DNA from: Adenanthera pavonina
Lineage: Eukaryota; Streptophyta; Magnoliopsida; Fabales; Fabaceae
Assembly: GCA_026686845.1 (NCBI GenBank)
Contig: JAIVEN010000015.1
Span: 8,351,501-8,415,500, forward strand
Direction: 5' to 3'
Length of the DNA stretch: 64,000 nt
Below are positions 23,453-36,960 of this stretch, one piece after another (the first letter of the stretch is position 1; each line of letters starts with the position of its first letter). Both the position numbers and the translations under genes were made by a program. Under the pieces are notes generated by a model. It searched no databases and was not told the origin of the DNA. It saw only the letters and a program-made list of their open reading frames with translations.

Positions 23453-24971
23453 ATAAGGTATTGGCCTATTACCATCTCTCTCGTAGGCTTGTCGATATCA
23501 ATAAATTTCACAGTAATATTTGACAAATAATGCTATTCCTATATAATAAACAATAATTATATAAATATTTTAATTATGATATGTGTTAATTGATATTATT
23601 ATTTTGATTATGATATATCAAACAAAGCATCTGTACTTTATGTAGTAATTTATATTTACACATCCCTATATTAATATAAACTAAAATCAATTGTAATTCT
23701 TATCCATTTTTAAATTATATTTTTATTGTAAATGAATTATAGCTTTTTATTTACCAGGGAGAGTGGAGATAAGGCACTCTTAAATTACACGCCCGTCATA
23801 TTTTTTTTTTAAATTTTTTATCCCGTAAATAACAGGGAATCACTCTAGTTTTGTAAGCAAACCTTTCAAACAGTGGCTGATAGACTATATTCACCGGAAG
23901 TTTCGGAGTGTCAGGAATAAAAGACTCTTGGAAAATGAAACCTTTGCCCCTAATTACATTCTTATTACAGTTCGAAGATTAGTTGATCACAGCATTAATT
24001 CTGAGAGGGTGTTTAAATTTTTCTAGTGTAGCTCCCTCTTTTTTGTAGTTGCCCTGTACATGGTAGGTTTTTCGGCCTGTTTTGTCCAGTTTGCTTACTG
24101 AATGAAATCTTTCTCTTTCATTCAAAAACAAAAAAAATATTGTGATTTCTTTATGGAATATGAGAAATAGTAAGTATTTGCTAATATACATCCTACTCAG
24201 GTGAGAATACAGGTTTAGCAATTGTCCACGTGTCACTGTTTTGCCTGTAAATACTACCCATCTAGCTGCACTTTTTTTTTTAAAAGCTCCAAGAACCCAT
24301 GGCTTATAGTCAGACAAAAACTAATTCCTTCATGTTTGAGATGTATGAATTATCAAAGTATATTTGACCCATTAAAGAGTAAAAATTATTAAAGTAAGTT
24401 TTACCTCTCTCAACAAGATTTTCTGTATATACATAATCTAAAATAGAACCCTAGATATCATATTTGAGAGACTCATCTATCTGCCAACTATGTCGAATCT
24501 TGTTGGTATAAATTTATTTTTTGTTATCTAATTTACATACAATTTTAATTAAGAATAGTTTTTTTTTCTCTCTACTTAGAGCATCTAATATCCTAAATAT
24601 ACCTCACTTCAACTGGAAAAATTTATTGAGATTCAAACCAATTCAAATCAAGTTGAATAAAATCACAAAAGGCAGCAAATCTCCACTATCAAGTATACAA
24701 CGCAACTATATTCCTTAGGGTGGAAATAATTGCTAGATTAAAATAATGGATTTATTTTTTATCAAAAGGATGGACTCAGCCTAAGTTAAAATTCTAAGAA
24801 ATCAAAATAATTGTAAACCTCAAAATAATTAGTTTTCAAATATCAATTGAGAATACCTTGGTGCTAAAAAAAAAATCCTCAGCACATTCTTGTAGCACAC
24901 TGTCCTTACACAAAAGGGGATCTCTATATAGTAGGTGCTCATCAAGTCTCGTTGTAACACCCCATTTTGCC
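23453..24971. other. Intergenic, nothing recognised
   Basis: AT-rich DNA with stops in every frame. A 112-codon minus-strand frame at 23979-24317 and a 65-codon plus-strand frame at 24521 show no motif or family resemblance. Confidence 0.5.
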
Positions 24972-25440
24972 AAACTATTAGCTAGAGCCGTTAAAATAGG
25001 TTAAACCCCACGAGTTAGCTCGAAAAATCCAAAAAAATGAGTAGATTTAGGTCTCAATTTCAGGAGTAAATATATAATCCAGGCTTTTTGAGCCCAGCCT
25101 GTTTAGGCCCGGGCCGAAAGCTTGAGACTTTTTTCTTTTTCTTTTTTTTGTTTAAAATATTAAAAAATACATATTATTTTATTAATTAGTGATATATAAA
25201 TTGTAAAATTTAATATTATGTTAGTTTTTGATAAATTATGATAATAATTAGTTGTATTAATTTAAATAATTGTATAAAATATTTTATTAAAAAAACATAA
25301 AAATATTAAAAAATTAAAAAAAGCTCGCGGGTCGGCCTGTAAGCCCAATTCCGCGGGCTCGGGCTTGACTTTCCAAACCCGTTTGTCAAATCGGACTTTT
25401 TGACCTAGCCCAAATAAGCCGAGCCGGCTCGATTTGACAA
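24972..25440. mobile_element. Probable hAT-like non-autonomous element
   Basis: Subterminal GC-rich blocks (AGGCCCGGGCCGAAAGC near 25110 and GCTCGCGGGTCGGCCTG near 25323) flank an AT-only core. The right end carries AATCGAGCC-type complement next to TTGACAATA. Blocks of this kind are typical of a common plant MITE group; the exact termini are not resolved. Confidence 0.45.
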
Positions 25441-26020
25441 TACTACTATCAACTACTACATTACAATCTGGCGGAATTTTAATCCCTTGACTTGGGTAAA
25501 AAGTAAGCTTTTCTTGTTGGAGGGTTTCCTTTTAACTCTTTATTTTAAAAAATACATATATATTTATCTTTTAAGAAAAAGAAAGAAAAACTTAAGATAA
25601 CCTTATTATTATTGTTTCAATTATATTATTATTAGACTTTCGACCTAAAAAATAACATAGAAATTATGGACTCAAAACACGAATTCATAAGATTTTACAT
25701 ATATTAATGCTAATAAATAGGTGTTAAAATTAGTGTTTTAAGAACCGAACCAAATCAGATTGTCAGACTGTTATCTGAGGACAAGAACAACTCTTTTTTA
25801 GCTTTGAACCATTTTAGGGGTTAGACCAGGTTGGATCGCTTTGAATCGACTTTTGAGCCGGAACTGGAGTGATTTTCAAAAAATCAAACAATTTTTTAAA
25901 TTGTGTAAAACGTAACCTAAATTTAAATTTTTTTACCAAAATTATTAAAAAGTAAAAATAATATTTTCCTTTCTATTTTAAAATTACTAATTATAAAAAA
26001 TAAAAAATTCCATTGTATTA

Positions 26021-26309
26021 TACTCTCTTCATCCCCAATTATAAGAAAATTTTGAAACTCTTCATTTGTCCCACAATATAAGAGACATTGATAAAATTTG
26101 TGGAGTAATTAATGTTATTTTTCTTTTATACCCTTAAATAATTAAGACTATGCTAGAAATTATCAGTAATTAATCAGTCTCACTCCAGATTTTTAATATA
26201 GGTAATTCTAAAAAAAAATTGTAATACAACTTTAATTACCAAAATTGTTTTTCTGTATCATACTGATAAAGTAGTTATTTATTTCTCATAATTGGGGACA
26301 GAGGAAATA
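26021..26309. mobile_element. Stowaway-like MITE
   Basis: Left end TACTCTCTTCATCCCCAATT and right end AATTGGGGACAGAGGAAATA are imperfect inverted repeats within TA borders. 289 bp and AT-rich. It lies about 700 bp downstream of the E1 gene. Confidence 0.75.
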
Positions 26310-27022
26310 TGATCATTTTATAATATTATAATTATATAGTATTATCATATTGAAATATTTTAATATTATTTTTAATATTTTAATATATATTAATATTATT
26401 ACCATATATGAACTTCCTAATTTATTATAAACTTAAACTACTTAAATTTATTTTCTTAACAATTTAATATTTTATTTTTATGCATATATTATATATAATA
26501 TTATTTTTATTTAATTATTATGCCACATATTCAACCACCACCAGCCTAACCAATTAAATTATAAAAACCGTTATCCAATGGTATTTCTAATTCCGTGTTC
26601 CATCTGATTTTTTTTAACACATTGGTTAAAATACATCATTAACAATTCACTAAAAAAAAAAACATCATTAACAACATCTATCCCAAAGATAAAGGAAGGG
26701 ATGGGCAAAAACAAGTCTGGAAAGAAATCAACCCAACCCAACCCAACTGACAAGAAGCGCCGCAACATGCAATTTCAAGGAAAAAAGTGAAATACTACCA
26801 ATTCACCACATCAACAAATGAGGAAGGGATGGGCAAAAACAATAACGAAGTTGTCACAAGGAATATAAGTTGCTTTTCAATTCATGTACGAACTGTGATG
26901 TAATTAACAGAGTTGGTTTGAGAAACCACTAAAAATATGTAGACTTAGACATGCTGCAACGATAGTCCACTTATCTAGGATACGTCTCAGACACACATGA
27001 CGACTGATAGGGTAAAAATAAC
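26310..27022. other. 3' flank of the E1 gene
   Basis: AT-rich DNA, then from about 26700 the probable 3'UTR region. A 20-base word AGGAAGGGATGGGCAAAAAC occurs twice, near 26695 and at 26821. No gene is seen. Confidence 0.5.
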
Positions 27023-30000
27023 CTAACGGAAATAAATGGATATTTGAGGGATGTCAATGTCATTATCATCATCATCCTCACAGGCCACAACGACATCCAA
27101 GTGACGACGATATGGAGGAAGTTCTACCTTGGCCACTTCCCTTGCTAGGTCAACAATCTTTTTGTCCATTCGGTCTTTGTGCCTGGGGAACATGCTATTA
27201 TAGAGCAGACAGCTTCCAAAAGAAATACTATAAGCGTTCAGGCCTTTCTCCTTCAGCCACTCTAGAAGTTCCCTGAGTGTAGGATTGTCTTTAAGAATCC
27301 ACCTGTCCCAAACTGTCCAACTCATATCCTGGTGTTTGAAGACCTTAGGTGGAACTGGCTCAGCCATGGAGAAGAGAGGGAGGGCAAGGTTAGCAAATGT
27401 GTTTCGATAGTCCTCAAGTTTGTGCCCTCCATCCAAAGCTTTGTAGAGCTCCAGGCAGACAAGACCAGTGGCCATGGCAGTAGAGGTTGCAATGGCAGGA
27501 ATGATACGCCCCGCAATGAACTTGGCTTTAAGCTTGTCAACTTCATGAATGCTGTAATTTCTAGCCCTCATGTTGGCAAGCCCAGCTATCATGTCCATGT
27601 GGTAGTTTGTATCATCATCCTACAGTTTTGCAGAATAATATTGACAAAAAATCAGTTAACATATTCAATCAAAATGAATTGCATCTAAAGGAAAAACAAA
27701 GCCAAAGCCATAGTCAATAACACTGATAAGGATCATATGCCCACCAATAAACGCAACCATGACCAAGAAAGAAGCACTACAAAATCCCCCAATCATAACA
27801 ATAGAAATTATAGAATTACTAAGACCATGGATTAAAAAAGATATTTAAAGTGTGAAGCTGAAATAAGAATCATGACAATTAGTTGCATATGTGAAAATAT
27901 AGAATAACAGACCTTCTCAAACTGAATTGGTTTCATCCTGAAACCTGGTGGCAGGTTTGCCCGGCACCGCTCTAACTTAAATGTTAGATCATTAATAACA
28001 GCCGCATCATCTACTGAAGCAGTGGTGAGACTTGTAGCCTTCTCATCTGTAACTATTTTCGCATCTTTCTTTGGTTCAAAATCTGGTACAATCACTTTAT
28101 CAATTGCTTCAGCCAACTTCTTTTGGTTCTTCACCCAATCAGGGATGGGGATGCCAAATGTTTCTGCTCGCAGTATCGAAGCTGCCATTACAAAATGAAG
28201 ATGGCCCGGATCAGAGGTTGAGAACTGCAGTGGATGAGGAAATCTCTTTGGAGCAGACCAAAACGGAGCTCCAGTACTAGTTGCAGCATCCTCAGGAAAA
28301 GTGTAAATCAACTGCTTCACCCGATTGGCAAAATAATCTTCAAACCTGTTGTTATCGAAACCCATGTTTGAGTGACAGATATAAAAAAATCATCATGCTT
28401 CCACAACAACATTATGTTATTTATAGAAGAGAACAAAAAAAATGCTATAAAAGTAGCATACTTTAGCCGAGCCCACATAATGCAGTCTTCAAAGGTCTCA
28501 CACTTCTCCTTTTCAAGGCACTCAAGAACACGCTCCAAGTTATCCCTTGCTTGCGCATCACCAGCATTCCTCATTGCATTAGTATATTCACTAGGGTTGG
28601 ACAAATATGCATTGACTTCAGCTGGAGTTTTCTCAAGTAAACCCTCAAATTCAGATCGCGCCCATGTCAAGCAGTGGTCAATGTTGTGTGGAAACGAGTG
28701 TACAGTACACATTGGTGCCTGTTTCTCAGGAGGATCTCTAGAAGCACCATAGTTTTCTGTCAGGTGGGGAATGACCATCTGGGTATTGCATTTCGCTCCA
28801 AGAGTTCCTGACTCAAGAAGAGGCTTCTGGAAATACAAGCATCTCTGGTCAACATATAGTCTAGCATTTACATTGTCTAGCGCATTTATCACAACACTCA
28901 AGTTTTCCCAAAATGTATCATCAAACACATTTTCAGTTTCAGGGCCAACACGGTTTTGCAGTGCTTCAATATTCAGAGAAGGATTTATAGAAACAGCAGC
29001 TGATGCAGCAACTGTTGACTTAGCTTGTCCAATATTCCAATCACGGAAGAGGAACTGCCGGCTAAGGTTACTCTTCTCAATAACATCATCATCAGTAATT
29101 GTCAGCTTTCCCTGACTTCCACAAGAAACTCCCATCAGGGCAAGATTCTTTAAGAACTCACATCCCAAAGCACCAGATCCGACAACAAACACTTTAGCAT
29201 CTTCTAATTTCTTCTGTAACTTGGATCCAAAAACAGAGATTTGTGAATCGTAACGGCTATTTACTGGTCTAAAATCATTGGGATCAAGTGGTTCTGTAGG
29301 AAGTGATTCCACCGAGTCAAAGTAGAAATACTGCAGAGTAGGAAAGAGAAGTTTAGAACACAATTACTAATCAACAAAACAGAGTATTCTACAGTCTAAA
29401 AGGAATGCTCAAGGGATCCAGTTCCATGACAAACATGTTAAACCTCTAGTTTGCAGAACACGTAAATAACAATATATTTCCCATACACTCTATCTCATTA
29501 TTTTCACCCTGTTCATAATACCATTGGGTCCAATGATTATTGATCTCGACCTCACATCCTGCTCCTCCTTAAGGAGGTAGTCATGTATAATGTATAAGCA
29601 ACCATCAAGGTGGGCTTAGGTGTGTCCTGAGTGTGGGCACATGACTCCATGAGCAGGGAATGCACTAAAACATGCATTTTCAAAGCATGAACAGCTATGG
29701 CAAATTCAAGAACATGAGCAGGTAGACAAAACTATTAAGCAAAGTTACAAAGTAAAATACGAGCACAACACCATACAAATATAGGGATAATATAAATTCT
29801 TATAGACAATACAATACAGAATCTAGTAAATCAGTACCGACTCATTAAAAACAAAATTAACAATAAGAGTACCAGTATGAAAATTAAAATAAGCAAATCA
29901 TTGGCAGATCATTCCATGAATTTTTTTATGCAGATCATACCATGAAATTTTTAAATCATGACCTAACTTGCATGATATTATTGCAATCATCAAAGAAAAA

Positions 30001-33000
30001 TCCTTAGGCTACATCTTCATGCCAGCCTGCTTTATATGCATGGGGCTAATGCCTAACAAGCAAGGAAAAAAACCCAGCTCATTTCTACTTAAAAATCTTG
30101 TTTTGTGTATTTCCCACTTCACTATCACATCCTTCACTAACTCTTGCAGCTAGTCAATTCCATCAATTGGAGTATAAAGAGAGCAAAAGCAATCTCTTCT
30201 TTCCAGGTCCCTAATTTCTAGTAGTCTAGTTTGCATTTATCTTCCTCTTCCACCATCAACCTTCTTTTTCACTTGACACTAAAACCTATAGTGCTCATCA
30301 GGTTGTCTTCTATTCATTTACTTTCATGTTATCTTGACTTTATTTTGCTTTTCAGACCCAGAATTGGAAAAGGAAAAAGAAAAGAAAAGGAGAGAAAAAG
30401 GGCACCAGGATAAGGTACATGCTACTCCCCACCCCCAACACCCACCTCCATCTTCTGTATTGGTACTTCTCAGCAAAGAGCTGAGAACAAAATCAGCCAA
30501 CTAATTACTAAAACTGGGGAGTAATCATTGATGGGAATTTCATGATTCTTATATGACACAACATGCAATTCATTCCACTTTGAGACTACTGATATTTCAT
30601 AGATGGAGAGATTCTATTCAAGACAATAACACACTGCAAGACACAGAAGCAATGCAACACTGCAAATTTTTAGTAGTCCAAGTACATTTTGATGTGCAAT
30701 GTCATATCCAATATATGTTAGCACAACACATGAAACATCTAAACAAACTATACATATTGTGATAATTTAAAGACCACAAACCAACACACATCATTGACCT
30801 TTACAAAGTCACGTGGTTAAATCTTGATCAAAGGAAAGCAGGAAAACCAAACCACAAATTTTATGCCTCTAATTATAACCTAAAACCACTCCACCTATAC
30901 AACAAGGCTAATTACCTTTAATAAGCAATAAATAACAAACTACCACTATTTTCATTAGCTCACTCGCAGTTGCTCTGGATAATTAGATCATAGGACAGAA
31001 TAAACAGTCTTTCATCAATGCTCAGTTTACTTCCAACATGTAAAATAGCCCAAACACCAAAGCACAGCACTATCAAGATGAAAACCCAGAAATCATACTA
31101 GTTACCAAAAATAAAAAAAAGCCCAGAGAACATACTAACCTGAAAAAGCGGATGAAACTTCCCAGAGCATGCTTTAACAACCTCTTGTCCAACAATACCG
31201 CCAAACATGGCAGCCATGGGATTCAAAACTGCCCTAGCACCAAAGGCAAAGTGCCGCAGCAGTTTTGGGTTGATATCATCCAATTTTCCATCTCCCAAGC
31301 TCTCATTAATATTGCTGGCAATAGATATAAGCTTCTGTGCATCATCCTCTGAACCAGCAACAGGGAAGTGACCTAACTCACAGACAAACTTATCCAAAGC
31401 CTGGAATGCTAAGTGCAGTAGGGGCGGACGATCAAACTTGGAAAAATCACTGAGAAGAAAATCACCAGGATCACTGACTGATTCTCTGAGTGTCTTAAAT
31501 TTTAAAACCTTTGGCTGTTTCACCTGTGTGACAATACCTCCTTTTTCATAGGTACCGTAATTAGTAGTGTCTTCTTCAAGAGTAAAGGAATATGCCCTAG
31601 CATTTTTTATTTTCCTTGGTTTTCCATCATTCAATTCCGTCATACCGTGAACTTCAGAGAATACTACAAGATCTCCATCCTGAAATTCAAGCCTCTCATC
31701 ATCAACACAAGATACTAGGGCAGGGTTGTCATTACTAATTGATGCAATAATACCCGTGTGGGGTTCCTCTCCATCCACATCAAAAACAGTAAATTCAGGC
31801 CCAAAATCACAGAATACAGAACCAAAAAGGCCTCTGACTTCAGATTTAATGAAAGCAATTGGAGGCTGATGACTATGGCAGTAATCATTGAACTCAATGG
31901 CTTTCTCAAGGCTAATATCAGTGAAAACAACAGCCTGCAAATAAAAATAACATGCACAATCAGAACAAAAAATATGCACAACAGGAGCAGTATCTCAGAT
32001 TAACATGAAACAGATATATGGAAAGGTCGGGAAAATTCAAAGTTTCCCCTCTTACATGGCATAATCATCAATTTTTTTTCCAACAGAGTAATCCACCAAT
32101 ATATATATTGAACAATAGCACAATAATGAGAACATCACTTTTACTTACAGCTGACAAACACAACTAACACCATGTTACCAGTACAGTTAAATAAATTGTT
32201 TCCTTTCCAACATATTAAAAGAAAAAAGGAACCATGTCGTTCATATTTGATTTATTCAGACCAAACAAGCTGAAATGGTTTTTTCAGTGCTTTGCCAGAA
32301 GCTAAACTGTTTAGATTCTCTCAGAAGCTTTTCTTGCATAAAAGCATTTATGGCCCTAGGAGAAAAAGAGGGGAGGCTTGTACAGATGGACGCTTAATGT
32401 TTAAAAGTACTACACTGATCAATTAATAACATGAAAAGAATACTACTCCTTATCGACTAACCATCCATTATTGATCAGCACAGATGCAGTAAGCATGAGA
32501 AAGGTTGTGTGAGGTCATGTTTAAAATGGATGACACCAAAAACAACAGACAAAGCAAGTAATTTCACTATTGACATATATGTCAAAACAAATTACATGCA
32601 TATCCTCCAGTATTTATACTACTAAAGGTGTATAGCTAGTTCCTAAAATACCCCTTTCACATTTTCCTATTTACTTCCATGATTAATTCCAAAACTACCA
32701 CTAACATCTTAAATTACCACATAACAGGATACCCGCGAAATCCAAACAAGATAAAAAACAAACTAAATTACTTAATATTATAGTAGATATACATATAAAT
32801 GATCTTAATGAAACAAAATGAAGTGCAAAGAAATATAGGAATAGAAAGAACAGGAGATGGAAGCACCTGGAAATTAGAAAGGTGTTCTTTTGTCAGCTTA
32901 GTATTTAGGCTCAGTACAAGAACCGCATTGTTGAGTTCCTGCAACTTACTAACAGAAGCCACTGCCCTGTTTATACCAACATCCTTCTCTGAAAAAACAA

Positions 33001-34314
33001 AATTACTAGAAAGATCCCACAGCTCCACATTCCCTTCATCATGCAGGGTCACAGATTTGACACCGGCAAGAATGAGATTCTTGGCTGCAGGTTGTAAAAC
33101 ACACAAATTGAATACACTAGCATAATTGGGTATTACAGAGATAATGTTACTTGAACCAAATATCATCACAACAACAGCATTTCAAAGTAAGTTACAATAC
33201 CAGTAGAATGGGTCTAATTGTATTCATAGTTTCATATACCAGCAAAAAACTCTCTTAACTATTTGGCGTAAAATTGGAGACTAAACATGAAGATCAAATC
33301 AGGTCATGTGATAACCACAGGTATTTGATCATGGAAAGAAACTAGTTTTCAAACCATCACAGTAGCAAGAGGGCAGAGAAGGGGTGGGAGGAGCAATGAA
33401 ATGCAAACAGAAGACCCCAAGCCTTCACCTTCTCTTACCAAGTCAGGCAAGATTGCCCAAAAGGACAACATAAATAGCTCCTTAGCAGTGGATGGAATAG
33501 CAAATGAATGTCGTACACAGATAATAAAATTCAAAAGCCTAAGTTTGCAGGATTTAACATAAGCAGCTGGCAATAATTGCCAGAACAATTGATTAGATGG
33601 ACATGATTATGAAAGTTTTGGAGTCCCATAACATTCTGCACCACCTGATTTTCTACAAAAAAAAAAAGAGGCAGGATGGTACCAGCGACCAATACTAATC
33701 CTATCACTTGTATTTTCCTAAAAGGGCCATCTAATTAATATAGCATTCTAGTGAATGGAGAATTCTTAAATGTTGCAGACGCATAAAGTCAAAAGTTACC
33801 AAAATACTAGTTCAATAATTACTGCATGCCAGAAGGAACACAAACGCATACGGAAATCAGGTATATCCCATATCTAATTTTCAAGCAATAACCATCGATA
33901 TATGGAAAAGCAATGGAAAGGTTGTTCAATGACAATACCAATCTCGACCCCAAGACCATGCATCCCGGAGACGAGGACATTAGACGCAAAGAGCTTCCTC
34001 ATCGTCTCACGACCATACACAGCGAGCTGACGGCTATGCAGATCCTCATCAATATCCGGCGGATTAGAATCCCCCAAAGCCATGACTGAAGATCCTTCGT
34101 GTAAGTATCCGCTACTGTGGTTGTTGTTGTTGTTGCCGGAACTAAAGCTCTGTGTGCTGTTATTCACCGTCGAATCGGCGGTATCAACAGGCGAGGAGGA
34201 ACCGAAGCAGCCGATCCGATTCTTCTTAGAGAAAGATGCAGCGCCTGTGTTGTTCTTGTTTTCACTCTCTTCTTCTACAACCACTCCTTCACAAGCTCTC
34301 TTTCTAGGAAGCAT
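27023..34314 (-). CDS. UBA1: Ubiquitin-activating enzyme E1
   Basis: E1 adenylates ubiquitin with ATP and holds it as a thioester before passing it to E2 enzymes. Six coding exons on the minus strand, all GT-AG and in phase: 34314-33939, 33084-32867, 31934-31140, 29330-28462, 28345-27913 and 27619-27023 (TAG). They give 1095 residues, close to the usual 1050-1080 of plant UBA1. Order: variable Ser/Asn-rich N-terminus (1-85); first adenylation half with DLHSRQLAVYGRETMRKLFASN and GMHGLG; the FCCH region with GDLVVFSEVHGMTELNDGKP; second adenylation half with VGSGALGCEFLKN near 514; catalytic cysteine in PMCTVHSFPHN at about Cys671; C-terminal ubiquitin-fold domain ending DIPQISIYFR. Nothing is missing. 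The start at 34314 (MLPRKR) follows a spliced 5'UTR. Expected in cytosol and nucleus. Confidence 0.96.
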
Positions 34315-34640
34315 AAAGTGCAGTGAGCTGCTGAACAAGCGACGAAACACAATCATCGAGAATATCAACACAAGAACAAAAACCGAACCAATCAAGAAGT
34401 ATTTAACATCGTGATCAGCAATAAGATAACCACTTTCAGAGACAAACCAACAATCCAATAACGGTGAGAAAACTATAAACCCTAACCCCACCTCCCACAT
34501 GATTCCAGCACAAAACCAGGATGCGGGAAAAGAAACCGAAGATTAAACTTGGAAAGATACAAGAAAGCTAAGAAACGTACCGATTTGAACTCAAGGAAAG
34601 AATGGAATCTAGTTGGAAGCCGAAAATCAGAGAGAGATGT
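34315..34640 (-). other. 5'UTR of the E1 gene with an intron
   Basis: On the minus strand a donor ATCG/GTACGT at 34580 and an acceptor TTGTTCAG/CAGC at 34331 fit a 250-bp leader intron, leaving 16 UTR bases before the ATG. The intron contains an ATG at 34500 in frame with the coding region; see findings. Confidence 0.65.
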
Positions 34641-34663
34641 AGAAGACTTCTACGATTGGTTTT

Positions 34664-34671
34664 CTTTTATA
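34664..34671 (-). promoter_or_regulatory. TATA box of the E1 gene
   Basis: TATAAAAG on the minus strand, about 30 bases before the expected transcription start near 34635-34640 and within a CT-rich context. Position relative to the leader exon supports the call. Confidence 0.6.
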
Positions 34672-34679
34672 CTTTATCC

Positions 34680-35199
34680 TTCGGTCTGGGGTTTAGCTAT
34701 TGAGAATGCAGAATTGTGCTGAGTGGCGTTTAATATACGAGGGGTCATGGTGAAGAGAGGGAGAGGGGCATTTATGGATTTCCATAACTACATACTAGGG
34801 TTTTGTAGGCGTGAGGACAAGTGCCGTCTGAGGAGGTCGGTTCTGGGTACCATTTCTATCCTTTGGTCTGCGACCGTGAAGAGATGCAAGAGTGAGAGAG
34901 AGCCTTTTTTTTTTTTGGCTGAATTGGTGAACAATAGAGAGCTTACTTTTTTGATGAAGTCTTTTTTTTATTTACTTTTTTTTTTTATAAAGTCAGTTCC
35001 GTGAGGGGGTGGGTGTGGGCCTACAGCCGTGAACGTAGAGCCACTTCGTCGTTTCAATGTTATTGGGATATAAACGACTTCGAGCTGGGGTGATTTTGCT
35101 GTCCAATTTGTCGGTAGTGCTAGTCAATTTGCCTTGTCACGCGGGTTTGCGACCCATAAAACAGGTTAAACAGAATTTGGTCACACAAGGCACGGGTGC
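34680..35199. other. Upstream region of the E1 gene, no gene recognised
   Basis: More GC-balanced than the flanks, with long T tracts near 34910 and 34970. A 93-codon plus-strand frame at 34723-35004 lacks any motif and ends in the T tracts. Confidence 0.5.
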
Positions 35200-35373
35200 A
35201 TGCTTGGTTCTCCTTTTTTTAAATTAAATTGTAATTTTTAATTATTATTTTTTTTATTAAAATAATTTTTTAATAATTTTTTTTATTTTTATCTCAACTT
35301 TATTTTTATAAACGGTAATTATTCTAAAAATACTTTTATAAAAAAATAAATCAAACGGGCACTTACATAACAG
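35200..35373 (-). repeat. Small DNA element, GTGCCTGTTTGG family, copy 3
   Basis: Its right end, read on the minus strand, starts GTGCCCGTTTGATTTATTTT and continues TTATAAAAGTATTTTTAGAA, matching the left end of the copy at 23279. A/T-only interior. Confidence 0.55.
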
Positions 35374-36191
35374 AATCACGTAACGTGATCATAGACAGAT
35401 GAGAGCAGAAGTTTTCTTCTTTAATCAAGCTCTCTAAATTAAATTGCATTAAATTTGTTATTATATTGCAGGATACTTTTAAAAAATCATAGAAATAACA
35501 GTTAGATATGGAATTATTTGTTTTTAAAAAATTGCATTGAATTAATTGAAGTTATATACAAATAAGCAGTTGAAGGAATTGTAAAATGCATGAACCTCTC
35601 ATCTATTGTTTTGTTTGACTTTCATTATGATCTCTACAAACAAACGAACAGCTCAGATGATAAGAATTTTTTTATTCAATAAAAGGCTATGACAAAATCA
35701 TCAAAAGAAAAATAGAAATAGAAAAATATTACAAGCTTTACATATCCAAATCCAAAATAACTCTATATCCTAAAAAAGGTCCAGAAGACGAGAAAAACTG
35801 GACATAGAGGTTGTAAGCCATCATGGTTAATTGGCTAATAAGATATTGTATTAGCTTAAACACTTTTTATGTAAGACATTAAATATTGACCAGTATCGCG
35901 TTTGAAAATGTGAGGCAAACAATGCAAAAAGATGAATCATCTTTAAGTTGAAAATCAATTTAAAGGAGTCGCTATCAAAAGATTAAAGATAAATGTTGGG
36001 AAATCTTTTGAAATATGAAAGAATAGTATGCGAAAGTAGAGTTGGTTTTAGAAAAATGAGAAAGTGCAGTATACACACTACATCTCATCATGTTAACAGT
36101 AACCCTAACATAATTGTCCATAATTAATATGGCTTTAATATCATTTTTATTTAACTATCATTTTATTATTCACATGTAAAGTGAAAATACT

Positions 36192-36494
36192 TACTCCATC
36201 CGGTCCCTATTATAAGATATTTTTAATTACCGCACGTGGATTAAGAAAAGTTGGTTACAGTCTAAAATTGATGAAAAAAAATTCTGACATTCTCATTTTA
36301 CCCTTAAGGAGAGAATAAAAATACATTAAATTAATAATGATGGTAGGAGGAGAGAGAAGTTAATTGAGACTTGTAATGAAAGCATTCAATAGGGGCAAAA
36401 TTGAGACTAAAATTAAATTTATTACTTAACATCTTATATCTTATACCAGACAAGTTTTCTAAATAACACCCTATAATAGGAACCAGAAGGAGTA
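36192..36494. mobile_element. Stowaway-like MITE
   Basis: Left end TACTCCATCCGGTCCCTATT and right end AATAGGAACCAGAAGGAGTA are inverted repeats with TA borders. 303 bp with no coding capacity. Confidence 0.8.
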
Positions 36495-36519
36495 TTTATT
36501 TATAAGAGACTACTTGACC

Positions 36520-36960
36520 TAGACTTAGAAAGGGGGTTGGGTTGTCAGGTATACCAATTGCCTTGGGTCTTGTTCTTTCATGAATGTTGAATTGTGGAGA
36601 TTGCTAGAAGGGTTGAAAGTTACTTGGGATAGAGAATTTTTAAAGGTTGAAGTTTATATGGATGTCATTATTTTTGTTAATACAATAAATGAGCCTGAGA
36701 AGGAGATTGGTTGCTATCCATCTCTTTTGCTGGTGATTAAGGAATGGATATGCAAATATTGGGAAATCAAGATAATACATGACTTTAGATGTGCTAATTT
36801 TGTTGTTGATTACTTAGCTCACTTTGTTGTTTCTTCTAATTATAATTTTTATGTTTAGGAATTTGCTCCTTTAATTATGGAGCATCTGCTTTGTAATAAC
36901 GTTTCTAGCGCTTTAGTCTCTGTACTTGATGATTAATATTTGAAGTTTGAGCTTCAACCC
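36520..36960 (+). mobile_element. LINE 3' end with RNase H domain
   Basis: An open frame from about 36520 to 36858 reads GSCSFMNVELWRLLEGLKVT, then a VYMD..IFVN segment, IIHDFRCANFVVDYLAHF and a stop. This is the RVT_3 RNase H pattern of plant LINE ORF2 (EAELW..L.GL, DS..VV..I, V.RE.N..AD.LA). About 110 residues are intact but nothing upstream is, and the following 100 bases end in an A-rich stretch, as expected of a 5'-truncated LINE. Not a host gene. Confidence 0.7.

Noticed and set aside
34314..34500. ATG at 34500 as the E1 start
   Set aside because: It lies within a well-formed leader intron (34331-34580); the family start MLPRKR at 34314 is preferred. Kept as a finding only.
34723..35004. 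93-codon frame upstream of E1
   Set aside because: No motif, ends in homopolymer T tracts, and overlaps the presumed promoter.
36580..36858. 92-codon frame as a host gene
   Set aside because: Reads as RNase H of a LINE with no promoter or other exons.
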